Positions 23,860-34,306 of a stretch of 64,000 nucleotides of DNA are shown piece by piece (position 1 is the stretch's first letter; every line of letters starts with the position of its first letter). The stretch is from Ciborinia camelliae (lineage: Eukaryota; Ascomycota; Leotiomycetes; Helotiales; Sclerotiniaceae): positions 62,001-126,000 of the forward strand of contig JANPYM010000016.1 in NCBI GenBank assembly GCA_025890175.1, read 5' to 3'. The translations under genes were made by a program, and so were the position numbers. The notes under the pieces were generated by a model that worked only from the letters and a program-made list of their open reading frames with translations, had not been told where the DNA came from and made no database searches.

Positions 23860-24440
23860 GGGGACTTTCAATGGCGTTTGTTTTTCATGAGAATTATTTC
23901 CTATCGCGTTTGTTTTTTTTTTGTTTTTTTTTAGGGTTTATCCCATAGCGTTTTCTTTTGTTTTTTTTTGTTCTTTTTTAGGGTTTATCCCATAGCGTTT
24001 GTATTTTTTTGTTTTTTTAGGGTTTATCCCATAGCGTTTTCTTTTGTTTTGTTTTTTTAATTTTTTTAGGGTTTATCCCATAGCGTTTGTTTTTTTTTTT
24101 TTTTAGGGCTTATCCCATAGCGTTTATTTTTCATGGGAATTATTTGTTTGTTTTTTGTAGGAATTATTTCCCATCGCGTGTGTTTTTATAGGAATTAGTT
24201 CTCATTGCGTTGATTTTTCATGGGAATCATAATTGGTTCTCATCGCGTTGGTTTTCATAGGAATTAGTTCTCATTGCGTTGATTTTTCATGGGAATCATA
24301 ATTGGTTCTCATCGCGTTGACTTTTCATGGGAATTATAATTAGTTCCCATCGCGTTGTTTTTCATGAGAATTATTTCCTATCGCGTTTGTTTTTTTAGTG
24401 TTAGTTTTCTAGGGGTTATTTTCTATAGCTTTTTTTTTTG
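23860..24440. repeat. Degenerate T-rich minisatellite downstream of BTB gene C
   Basis: Two interleaved unit types are present. The left part repeats TTTTAGGGTTTATCCCATAG plus CGTTT about five times, separated by variable T runs. The right part repeats a unit of roughly 30-60 bases with core TTCTCATCGCGTTG and TTTTCATGGGAAT. Both share the core YCCYATMGCGTT. It lies immediately after the stop codon and probably includes the 3' untranslated region. Confidence 0.85.
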
Positions 24441-25402
24441 CGAATATATCCTTTAATCAACCCTCTAATACTATTCCAACCCAAATGTCTTGTTCGTACA
24501 ATGTGATACTAATAGAATGATTCCCCATTTCCCCTTCTCGGCATATTATCAAAAGGAAGATAACCTCAATCTACCTCTTTTAACAATGGTGGTTGAATCA
24601 TCGAGGTGTAGATGCTCGGCTATTTTTAACCGCCATCCTATTAATCCCGTGATTTAAGCGAGCATGATCCTTCATCTGTTGAGCCTCGTTAAGCAATACG
24701 AGTGATTAGTTGATTAGACACCCAATCAATCAATCAGAATATTCTAGATGAACCGGGCATTCGACTGATCAATTGGATGCCTGTTTGGTTAATGTTTATA
24801 GTTAAATATAAAGTAAAACGTTTAAGTAGAAAGGCGATAATGATATCTAGTAGTAAGAATAGTATAGAGTTGATAAGGCGTATAAGTACGCATTTATACA
24901 TACCTACCTAGGTATTAGCGATAGTGAATTTTTATAATTATAAGCAATTATTAATCAATATCTTCATTTCTATGATAGGGTATCCCATTGGTCAATAGGC
25001 GCTGTTGGGGATCAATATGGCAGGTGCGACTATACGGTTTATATAGCCTCAGGATTGTACACTTACTAAAATAATCAATCAACTCTTACAGCCAGAATCC
25101 CGCCAGCGCCGGCATAGAAAATATTACCGTACTAACCAATGGGAATTAATACATCTGCTTTATCTTCACCTTCTCTCTCACTTTCCGACTATCAAACATC
25201 AACAAATTCCGAATCTCGCAAAATCCCGTCCAACCTGAATTTCCATTAAATTCTAGTCGCATGAGTCAAAGGGAATGTCTGAATGGTTCTTTAAGTCTAC
25301 TAAGATGTAAGCATGGAGATTACTATACGATTTATGATTGATTCCGAATGCTGACAACCACGCAGCCATCGCTCGAGACTCCGAGAGTGTAACGCAGATA
25401 GA
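24441..25402. other. Intergenic between BTB genes C and D
   Basis: It holds the second LTR-like relic and the promoter of gene D. No other gene recognised. Confidence 0.5.
25003..25090. repeat. LTR-like repeat relic, copy 2
   Basis: Runs from TGTTGGGGATCAATATGGCA to CAACTCTTACA in the same orientation as the copy at 20741. It has a TATATA box in the equivalent place and the TG...CA ends expected of an LTR. Flanking bases (GGCGC and GCCAG) are not a clean duplication. Confidence 0.5.
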
Positions 25403-26310
25403 ATGGCCTCTAAGGCATTGTCAGAGGCAGAAAGTCCAATTCAAAAGCCTATTTTTGGAGAGTGGGTCATTACATTCTTAAGATATAAATGAGAAGTTGC
25501 TAACAATCATATTCTAGTACTCTTGGAAAGGAATTTGTCAACCTCATTGTCGGACCAACGCGTAAAGAATTCACAGTGCACAAGAAGCTCATATGCGACT
25601 CATGCGATTACTTCCGAAGGGCCTTTTCTAGTTCCTTCTTGGAAGGAGTGGAGGGAAAAATCTACTTGGTAGAGGACAGCGTAGATGCGGTGGACCTCTT
25701 TGTTCAATGGCTGTATCGACGTGAGATTTCGAACGAAAAAACCCACGCTCAATTCAACACATTGATAAAACTCTACTTGATGTCGGAGAAGTGGTGCTTT
25801 TACGAATTGGGAAATATCGCCATCAGCGTTATACAAGAGTACTTTTGGATATCGGAGTATAAACCCAGTTATGTCAATCATCTACTACCAGATGTGGTCA
25901 GTTATATTTGGAGCCTGACTGAAGATAACTCGCCATTGAGAAAGCTTTGCATTCAGAGACTAGCCTGGGTCTATTGCGACGAGAAAAAATTCAACATTAT
26001 TCCTGGTAGTGACGGATTGGAACAACTTTGGATTGCTTGCAAAGATCACAGCAGTTTCTTCAATGACTTTTTTGAATATCATCAGAAATTTAAGATGAAA
26101 TCAAGACCCCCAAATCCAGGTTCAAGAGTCCAACTGAGACTCTATGGTCATCAGTATACATACGCAGTCAAGCCTTGCAAATTTCATCGCCATAATAAGG
26201 GTGAGAAATGCAAAAGTGCCACCGAGCCACTCAAGGATCAGAAGCAAAATGATGAAGCGAAGAGCCACGACTTTTTTTCGGAATTCGTTGCAATAGATCT
26301 TACAGAGTGA
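25403..26310 (+). CDS. BTB/POZ-like domain protein, cluster member D
   Basis: Exons 25403-25461 and 25518-26310 give 283 residues. The 56-bp intron (GTGGGT, branch GCTAACAA, TTCTAG) is phase 2 at D-T-L-G-K-E, matching A and B. The BTB-like fold lies at residues about 20-135: KEFTVHKKLICDSCDYFRRA, then VDAVDLFVQWLYRREIS, then LIKLYLMSEKWCFYELGNI. The BACK-like helix SPLRKLCIQRLAWVYCDE follows. C-K-F-H-R-H-x5-C lies at about 244-255, before a Lys/Glu-rich tail. It is closest to B in layout and in the HKxLxCxSxxYFRxAF core. It is probably a duplicate of the B-type gene, tail region aside. Confidence 0.85.
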
Positions 26311-28099
26311 TTGAATAGCACGTGGAGGAGGAGAAAAAAGCAGAAGTTTAATACTTGATGCGCAATTTCCTTAAATATAAAAGAATGGATTTACGTCGAG
26401 ATATCAAGAGTTCAAGAGATTTCTGTCTACCCCATAATTCGTCTCTCCCACTCTTCTACTCTCCATAAGCCCAAATACATTCAGCGGGCAAATATGGAGT
26501 GTTATTACTGGTCATTGGTACGTCGAAATCAGAAGTGTGGAGAGGCCGAATACTGGAGAGATAGCCACAAATAATTGCCTGGGATCGCTATGGAGCTTAG
26601 AAAGGGAGAAGAATATACATTAAGCCAAATTAGAATCTGGGCCATAAACAAGCAAGTACCATTTGATAAATAAATACAAGTCTTCTGAAAGCTATTTACT
26701 CTTCAATTGCAGTACGTCTCTTTAAAGATATTGCACAATGAATAGGAAGAAAAACTTTGATTAAAATATTCTAGAATCTAACAAATCCCGTCCCATTTTC
26801 AAAGATGGTAAGCGAATAATTACTATGATCCTTACTCATCTGTTAGATCTTGCAGATCGGATACTCTGACATATCAATCCCCATTGTTAGAAATTTTCGT
26901 CTTCGGTAAATCTGAATCTACAAGATCTTTCCATTCAGCACTTGGTACAGACAAGTCTTTTTGACGCGTAATTCCATTTCCAACTAAATTAGTTTGTCGT
27001 TTAACTCCCTATCTTTTATCTAGAAAACGCAGATTGTGGTTAGTGTGTCAGTGAAGCGATATCTTGTCGATCTTTTGGGGGGTTTTAAGCGAGAAGATAA
27101 GTAACTTGTAGATCACTGTGACAAGAGCTTATGAGCGCTAATATTATTTTGCTGGCCAGCGGAGGTGAGTACGTCAATAGATTTAGATGCAGAGAAGGGG
27201 AAAATATAGTAAGAGAAAGTGCGTATGGTTCATTTAGATGAAGGATGATCGTCCGGTCCTTGGGCAAAAGGTGTTGGAATGCGAAGGTGATTTGAATTTC
27301 ACCGAAGTATTTACTTCCGCGAGATGAATACTGCGAGATGGGAGGAATAAATAGGTCTTGGAAATATCACTAATCTCACGTGTTTATTATATCATCTGGA
27401 ACAGTTGTACGAAGGAGAAAAATAATAATGCCCGAGAAAGGGATATAGGAGGACTCGGAGGAGATTTGGTGAAACCGGAACGTGAAGCAGTCGCATTGTG
27501 TAATTTGGGGGAGGAGGGTGGGGTGTGGAAGGAGGATAATGAGCTCACATCAGATGCTGACAATATATATATGAGGTATATGTTGATCCAAAAAGACAAG
27601 TATGGGGATGAGTAATTTGGATGCTCAATGCGATACATTGATGAAAGTCTATCATACAAACCAATGGGATGAATGAATAGGGGCGTTGTAAGTTTAGGGT
27701 GGATGGTCGATATTATATCATTTAATTGGGCGCAGCAAAGAAATAGGATGATGACTTTTAATTACCTAGATAGATGAAATGCCATAGTCATGAAATATAG
27801 TGAAATTCAAGTACAGTATACATATTATATAAACAATAGGTACCTAATTATATATAAAATTCAAAACCATCTCCAGACCTAGTATCCATCGCTCGCTCGC
27901 TATATCAACAGATGCTAACAATATATGCAGTACAGAACAATAAATGAAAGACACGCACGCTAGCTAGCTTCTCCATAAACCTAAACCCAAAAGGACAACT
28001 CAAAAAAACATCGTTATATCGTATCGTGATATAAAGAGAAAACAAGACAAGGAAATAATTCAATCGTAGCATCACTCACTCACAAAAAGTGTCCTCGAA
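26311..28099. other. Intergenic region
   Basis: AT-rich with several short frames, none supported. A purine-rich segment at 27400-27610 has an open frame without an ATG in good context and is rejected. Confidence 0.5.
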
Positions 28100-29334
28100 T
28101 CAACCCCTTCGATAAAACTCCCTCCTTCTCCCTCCATCATCAATTACCACTCTTTCTCTTTCCCTCTCTCTCTCCCCAAATCGACCTGAATTTCTCCGTC
28201 CATTCTCATAAGTAATACTACCCCTCCTCCCAGCCTCCAATCCACCTATTTCTCTTTCCCTCTCCCTCTCCCTCTCCCGATGCAAATTAACAACCCCCAC
28301 ACCACTTCCACTTACACTCCCCCTTCTACTTCTACTTCCAGCGGCATCCACCACCCTATACCCACCCGGCGTAATGGGTCTCCTATCATCCCATCCCGTG
28401 CCCTCTACCGTGCGATAACCACTCATCACGGGCTCAGGCGTGCCACTCCCTCTACTCCCCCTCCTAGCAAACGAGCTGGGACTCGGAGGTGGATGCGGAG
28501 ACGGTGTGCCCCGCTCAATGATGCGATCTCGTTGGATATAGATTTCCTCGATATCACTCCTATCCCTCTCTCTTTCTCGATCTCTACCGCTGGTTACACT
28601 GCCCCTTCTGCTCTTCAGCCTCGATATATGGCTTACGCTTGGGCTTGATCTACCATGGGAATGAGAATGAGAGTGAGAATGAGAGTGAGAATGAGAGTGA
28701 GAATGGGAATGAGAAGGTGAATGAGGCGGCCAATGTTCCTCTTCTACTTTTATTAATTCGATTCTACTTTCATCCGGGGGTGTAGGAACTCTCGGGGGTG
28801 ATAAATCGCGATAAGAGGGCATTGGGCTTGCGGGCACGACGGAGGGTGAGGGCGGTGGTATATAATGTTTTGACGAAGGAGGGGGCGGATATCCCTTCGG
28901 GGCCGGAGGATATGGCTGAGCAACCGGAGGGACAGGGGTAGTTGTAACTGGCACTGGGGTCGCCGGAGCAGAAGCATGGTGGATTTCCGTCCTCGAGGTA
29001 GAATGTCTATGACTTATTGGTGCACGATGCATTTCGGTCATTGAGGTTGAATGCCGGTGGATTTCAGACATCGAGGTAGATGATTGGTGGCCATTTTGTC
29101 TGATGACTGTTTCTGATATGCGGGAGACGGGGCGGGAGTGAGAAGAACGTCGTTGGCGGACGATTTGGGTGGATTTACGACGGGGGGCACGGCGATCGAC
29201 AAAGACTATGTCTTCGTCTTTTGGGACTGTGAAGGGGAAATATGTTAGGCGGTTATTGGGAAAATTGAGATGAGAATATTGGATGGAATAGAATGAGAAG
29301 AAAATTACTTACTGCCAAATAAACACATTCCCAT
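28100..29334 (-). CDS. Low-complexity Pro/Ser/Arg-rich protein with possible MGxC acylation signal
   Basis: Minus-strand exons 29334-29313 (22 nt) and 29226-28100 give 382 residues. The intron starts GTAAGT, has branch CTAAC and ends TTCACAG. The short first exon encodes MGMCLFG, where Gly2 and Cys4 fit an N-myristoyl plus palmitoyl signal. Basic sequence follows (DRRAPRRKS). Next are two related units (HRHSTSMTEMHRAP and HRHSTSRTEIHHAS), a proline-rich tract, a (SH)n run of about nine units encoded by a GAGAATGAGAGT array, and several Arg-Glu runs (RERERERER). No enzymatic domain is seen and most of the protein should be disordered. Membrane-edge scaffolding is an inference from the N-terminus only. 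Confidence 0.7.
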
Positions 29335-29805
29335 TTCTTTCTTTAAATACTGCTTGTTTCTATCTGTTTGAAGATGGAGATAAAATAAGTAATCAACAGA
29401 ACCGTAAACAAATACAAATCTCTGCTTCGTGATATAGCAAACAAATCAATCAGTTAATCAATCAACAAACTTAACCGTCTTTATATAGGTAGGTAGAGTA
29501 TTTCCATGAAATTTTTTTCTTCCTTTTCACCGAGTAGGTACACTACCCTCTATATATATCTTCATCTCCACCCACCTACCTACCTACCCATCTACCAATG
29601 CCACCATCAACTTCAGTCTCCACACCTAGCTACCGGGTACCTTTACCATACAAACGCATCATGACGATATGCAGCTATATCAGAAATATCCCAATCATAA
29701 CAAACGCATCATTAAACCAGACCCAAGGATCCTGCATAGACCAATCAAATCAATCCGAAGGTTTAGAAACCCCAATCTCACTACGTACGGACGAAAATAG
29801 AAGGT
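29335..29805. other. Promoter region of the low-complexity gene up to the transposon
   Basis: Contains AATCAATCAA repeats and a CTACCTACCTACC run (29571-29588). No gene. Confidence 0.5.
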
Positions 29806-29813
29806 AAATCTTG
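29806..29813. repeat. Left target-site duplication (AAATCTTG)
   Basis: The 8 bases directly before the left inverted terminal repeat are identical to the 8 bases directly after the right one at 32535-32542. Confidence 0.85.
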
Positions 29814-30080
29814 CACCCATCTCGCACCCGAATCGACCCTAATTAGGGTCTTCGAAACTACGTTTGAAACACCCTCTTTAGGGTCAAAATGCAAATTGAA
29901 AACCCCTATATAACCTACATTTTATATTTAGCCTGATATAGCTTTATATCAAAACATATTTAATTAATAAATTTTATATTAATCAATAAAGCTTTTCAAA
30001 AGCTTTCAATTAATATAATTTTTATTATAATTAAAGTTAACGTTCAGGTTCTATATTAGATTGAAATAATTATATAGATT
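29814..30080 (+). repeat. Left terminal inverted repeat
   Basis: Pairs with 32262-32534 on the opposite strand. It includes the palindrome GACCCTAATTAGGGTC and the well conserved segment TTTAGCCTGATATAGC. The inner border is approximate. Confidence 0.85.
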
Positions 30081-30219
30081 ATAAGATTATATAGATATAT
30101 ACTTATATAAGTATACGAATTTATATAAATATATAACTTATATAAACATATAAATTTATATAAGTATACATATCTATAATACACATGCCCAAAAGCCCTG
30201 ATATTATTATTTTTGTAAA

Positions 30220-30980
30220 ATTTTATAATTGGTACAAATCACTAATGTTTTATTTAAATTTAATAAAAAATATATTAATTGAAAACCCTAATCGTACTCT
30301 ATAATTTAATACCAATTTTATATATTTTATAAATAATTGAAAAATTTTATATTGATTTTAATATATTAGTATAATGAAAGTATAACCTCATTTATATATA
30401 ATTTTCAAAATATTATGGTATTGGCAATATAATATTTTAAAAAATAAGGTTTAAAATATTACAACATTAACGATGTAATATTTTAAGATTTTATAAAAAG
30501 TATAAATCGTTAGTCTCTTATTCAAATTTAATAAAAAATATATCAATTGAAAATCCTAATTATACTCTATAATTTAATACCAATTTTATATATTTTATAA
30601 ATAATTAAAAAATTTTATATTGATTTTAGTATATTAGTATAATGAAAGCATAATTTTATTTATATATAATTTTTAAAATATTATAACATTAACAATGTAA
30701 TATTTTAAAAAATAAGGTTTAAAATACTATAACGTTAGCAATATAATATTTTAAAATTTTATAAAAAATATAGATCACTAACCTTTTATTCAAATTTAAT
30801 AAAAAATATATTAATTAAAAACCCTAATCGTACTTTATAATTTAATACCAATTTTATATATTTTATAAATAATTTAAAGGTTTTATATTGATTTTAGTAT
30901 ATTAATATATTAAAAGCATAATTTCGTTTATATATAATTTTTAAAATATTACAACATTAACAATGTAATATTTTAAAATA
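30220..30980. repeat. Three 268-bp tandem repeats inside the transposon
   Basis: Copies start at 30220, 30488 and 30756, each with ATTTTATAA followed by a Y-rich site and the AATTTAATAAAAAATATAT block. The third copy ends incompletely near 30980. Copies differ mainly by C-to-T and G-to-A changes, for example CCCTAATCGTACTC versus TCCTAATTATACTC. Confidence 0.85.
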
Positions 30981-31326
30981 ATTTTAATAGTTTTAAATTT
31001 ATATTATATATTGAATTTGAAAAAGCTATAAATTATAATATTAATATTTAAATATATTATATTATACAATATATTATTTTTAAATAATAATTAAATTAAA
31101 ATTTCAAAAATATTATAAAATTGATTTATAAATAATTAAAAATGAAAATAAATATTAATTTTCAAAATATTAAAATAATTATATTTAATTGAAAAATTGA
31201 GATTTTAAAAAAATAAAAATATTATTCAAATTCTAAAATTCTAAATAATAATAAAAAATTTATATATTTTTTTTAAAAATTTATTTCAAAAATACTTATA
31301 TTTCATTTTATAATTTGAATATAATC

Positions 31327-31331
31327 ATTAT
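31327..31331. repeat. Left target-site duplication of the solo LTR (ATTAT)
   Basis: Matches ATTAT at 31538-31542 on the other side of the LTR. Confidence 0.75.
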
Positions 31332-31537
31332 TGTTGGATAAATCACGTGCCTACGGCACGCTTGCGCATGTGCCGCGCACGGCCGCGGCGTGCCGCTTGC
31401 GGCACCCCCGCGCTACGGCGCTAGCATGCGCTAGCGGGCATATATAGTTGATCTATAGCATAGTTTTTAGAGCTTCGAGCCAAATACACTGCATACTATA
31501 GTACATTTGTTCTCCATCGCCTATAGTGATTCCAACA
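31332..31537. mobile_element. GC-rich solo LTR nested in the AT-rich transposon
   Basis: A 206-bp sequence beginning TGTTGGATAAATC and ending GATTCCAACA, so its ends are the short inverted repeat TGTTGG/CCAACA typical of retrotransposon LTRs. It is flanked on both sides by ATTAT, the 5-bp duplication size made by LTR integrases. The inside has a CACGTG site, several GC-rich inverted repeats (GTGCC/GGCAC, GCGCTAGC/GCTAGCGC) and a TATATA box at about 31440. The sharp GC contrast with the surrounding AT-rich DNA shows that it escaped RIP and is younger than the host element. Confidence 0.88.
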
Positions 31538-32261
31538 ATTATATTTTAAAATCTATAAAATCAAAATATACAATAACTTTTTAATTATTTAATTAAATCA
31601 AATTTTTTTTTAAATATATATAATTATTTGATTTTTATAAATATAGAAAAAATATTAATTTTTTGAAATAATGAATATTAGTTTTTATATTTAATTTCAA
31701 AATTTAAGCTTATTTTTTATAAAGCTAATAATTCATTTAAATTTTATTATTTTTATTTAAAATTTATATTATTCGAATTTTAAAAATATATTATAATTTT
31801 AAAAATTTTAATATCTTTTTTTAATTATATAAATTCAAATTATAATTTAATTAATAAAATTTATATAAAAATAATTAAAAAGCTTTTGGTGAGTATTAAA
31901 AATTATAATAAAAATTATAATTTAAAATAATTTTTTAAGATTTTAATTTAAAATCCTGAAAATAGTATTATTCGAAAATTATTAAAAATATTTATAATTT
32001 AAAATATTTGTTTTTTATTTTATTTATTTTATTAATAATTGGTATTAAATCTAATATTTAAATATCGAATTAGTAATAAATAAGTAGATAAGGGTAGGTA
32101 ACAAATAGTGGTAGAATATAAAAAATGGGCCTATTAAATATGTAACAAAAAAAAATAAGGTTTTATTTATAAGTATATATGCTTATATAAGTTTATATAC
32201 TTATATAAGTGGTATGTTTATATAAGTGATACATTTATATAAGTGGTATGTTTATATAATT

Positions 32262-32534
32262 TATATAATTATTTTAATTTAGTATAAAATCTGAATGTTA
32301 GCTTTAATTATAATATAAATTATATTAATTAAAAGTTTTTGAAAAACTTTATCAATTGATATAAAATTTATTAATTAAATATGTTTTGATATAGAGCTAT
32401 ATCAGGCTAAATATAAGGTATAGAATTAGATGTAGTACAGGGATATTTCCAACTAGCATTTCGACCCTAAATAGGGTGTTTCAAACATAGTTCCGAAGAC
32501 TCTAATTAGGGTCGATTCGGGTGCGAGATGGGTG
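32262..32534 (-). repeat. Right terminal inverted repeat
   Basis: Reverse complement of the left TIR with scattered transitions; ends GGTGCGAGATGGGTG. Confidence 0.85.
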
Positions 32535-32542
32535 AAATCTTG

Positions 32543-34306
32543 AGGTCAAAAAAGGAAAAAAAAAAATACAAATCCAGACTCGGTCACATGCACATGCACA
32601 TGCACAAGCACAATCCCGTATCAAACCCTACCTACGGAGACTAGCACTGGGTTACTTACTTATCCACCAATCGGTATCGCATCGTATTATGTCCTCCCTA
32701 GCCCTACAGGTACCCAAATGGTGATTCGCAAAGCATCCCGATCCAATCCAACAGTTCCAAAAGTCTCACTGATGATAATAATAATACCGTCAGCCAGCTA
32801 CTTTCCAAGGAAGTGGTCAAAAATCGAAATGTCTCTTTTTCTCTTACCTCAGGGTTCTAGATGGTATGTACAGTTCTCATTCACTGCGCCACCTCTCGCA
32901 TAAATCCCGGTAGCTTGTAACCTTATCCGAGTGGCGTTAGGCTCTTTTCCGTCCGGGCCTCCCCTGCCACGCGGGCCTCGCTGGCACTTTTGATGTACGC
33001 CTTGCGCGCAAGGCGTACGAACAAGCTAGGTAGGTAGGTCGGGTAGGGAGCCACCAATAAACTAGATATCATGTGACCTCCAAATGATGCCACGATCCAC
33101 ATCGGCAATCTTTTTTTCCATTTTGGAATTTGTGTTTCATTGGGCGTGGAAGCATTGAAGATCTCTCCTATATACGATCGCTAAAGTGTCAGCTTTAGTT
33201 GGGTACTTACCTAGTTAACCCAATCTTGATTGATTACGAACGTGAGGTTACCTTTGTATATCTGTATCTTACGTACCGGTACATCAGGATTCAGATCAGA
33301 TCAAAAATCAAGGCTTTCGGATGTGAGGATGTCTCGCGAGTCGTATATCAAGATTCAAGATAAGCAAGCAGCGATCAATTCCTCTCCTCCAAAATTCAAA
33401 TAACCCAAACAAGTTACCTACATGCAACCCAATCCAATCGATTGACGATCAAACAAACAAACACGGTACTCTACATACCTAGGTATTATAAGATCTTATT
33501 TGTATACTTTGTTGCCTCACTATACATATGTCGCAAACGAGTACCCGTTCCGTTCCGTTCTATTGCATTTAGGCTTCGAGACATGCCATGTCATTGAAGA
33601 TCCTGAATCCCGAATTCTGAACTCCGGGTAGATCGTAAGTTCCGGAACATTCAACATTCAGGCCTCGAAGCATATGAAGATCTTGACCCCCGGTTTACCC
33701 ATCCACGCACATTAGGTTACATAGGCTACATAGGTTACAACTTACTAACTGACATCAAAATTCAACTCGAAATCCATCAAAAGCTGAAAGGGCGGGAGTG
33801 TACTTGCTACCAATCCAATCCAATAACGAAACGTCAATCAATCAATCAATCCTATTAATACCATACCTAGCTAGCTACCTGGTACCTACATCAAACAATA
33901 AAGGTACCCAAATATACTGAACACGCTCACGCTCACGCTCACGCCACATCAATTTCCTTTCAAAATTGACAATAGATGGAACCAAAAAAACAAAATGTCA
34001 TCATTCCACGAGGCAATTTTGAAGGGGGAAAAATAATACAATACAATACTATGTAGGTACCTATGCATCCATCCGGTCGATGCTCGATGCTCGATCCCTG
34101 ATCCAATCTACAATGCGTGCGTATACAGTAATTCAATCCATTCAATTCAATTCTAATACCGATCTTCCCTTCCGAAGCCAAGTACCTATGATTACCTAGA
34201 CTGTCTTGTCTGCCCCTCCCGATTCCGTTCTCCTATGAATAGCGCACGAAACAACTAGCAACTACAGTAGGTACCGAGGTAGCTGATTCATCATCCGGCG
34301 TATCAA
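32543..34306. other. Intergenic region between the transposon and the F-box gene
   Basis: Low-complexity DNA with CACATGCACATG repeats (32585-32610), a GC-rich block at 32930-33010, and AATCAATC and CTAGCTAGCTACC repeats (33835-33890). No supported gene. Confidence 0.5.
32995..33018. repeat. Perfect 24-bp palindrome
   Basis: GTACGCCTTGCG is followed immediately by its reverse complement, inside a GC-rich patch that differs from its surroundings. It may be a protein-binding site or the relic of a short mobile element. Confidence 0.9.

Larger units (their letters stand above)
29814..32534. mobile_element. RIP-degraded long-TIR DNA transposon, non-autonomous
   Basis: A 2721-bp element with inverted terminal repeats of about 270 bp (29814 to about 30080, and about 32262 to 32534). 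Both begin CACCCATCTCGCACCCGAAT and are flanked by a perfect 8-bp duplication AAATCTTG. Differences between the two TIRs are mostly C/T and G/A transitions, and the interior is extremely AT-rich with no open frame of note, as expected after repeat-induced point mutation. Long TIRs with an 8-bp duplication suggest a Mutator-like element or a hAT relative; no transposase is left to decide. A 206-bp solo LTR sits inside and accounts for the only GC-rich patch. Confidence 0.88.

Noticed and set aside
20741..25090. A complete LTR retrotransposon between the two LTR-like repeats
   Set aside because: No gag or pol coding sequence, no visible primer-binding site or polypurine tract, and the repeats are strongly diverged.
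27358..27615. Purine-rich open frame of 85 residues
   Set aside because: No ATG in good context, biased composition, and no recognisable domain or splice partners.
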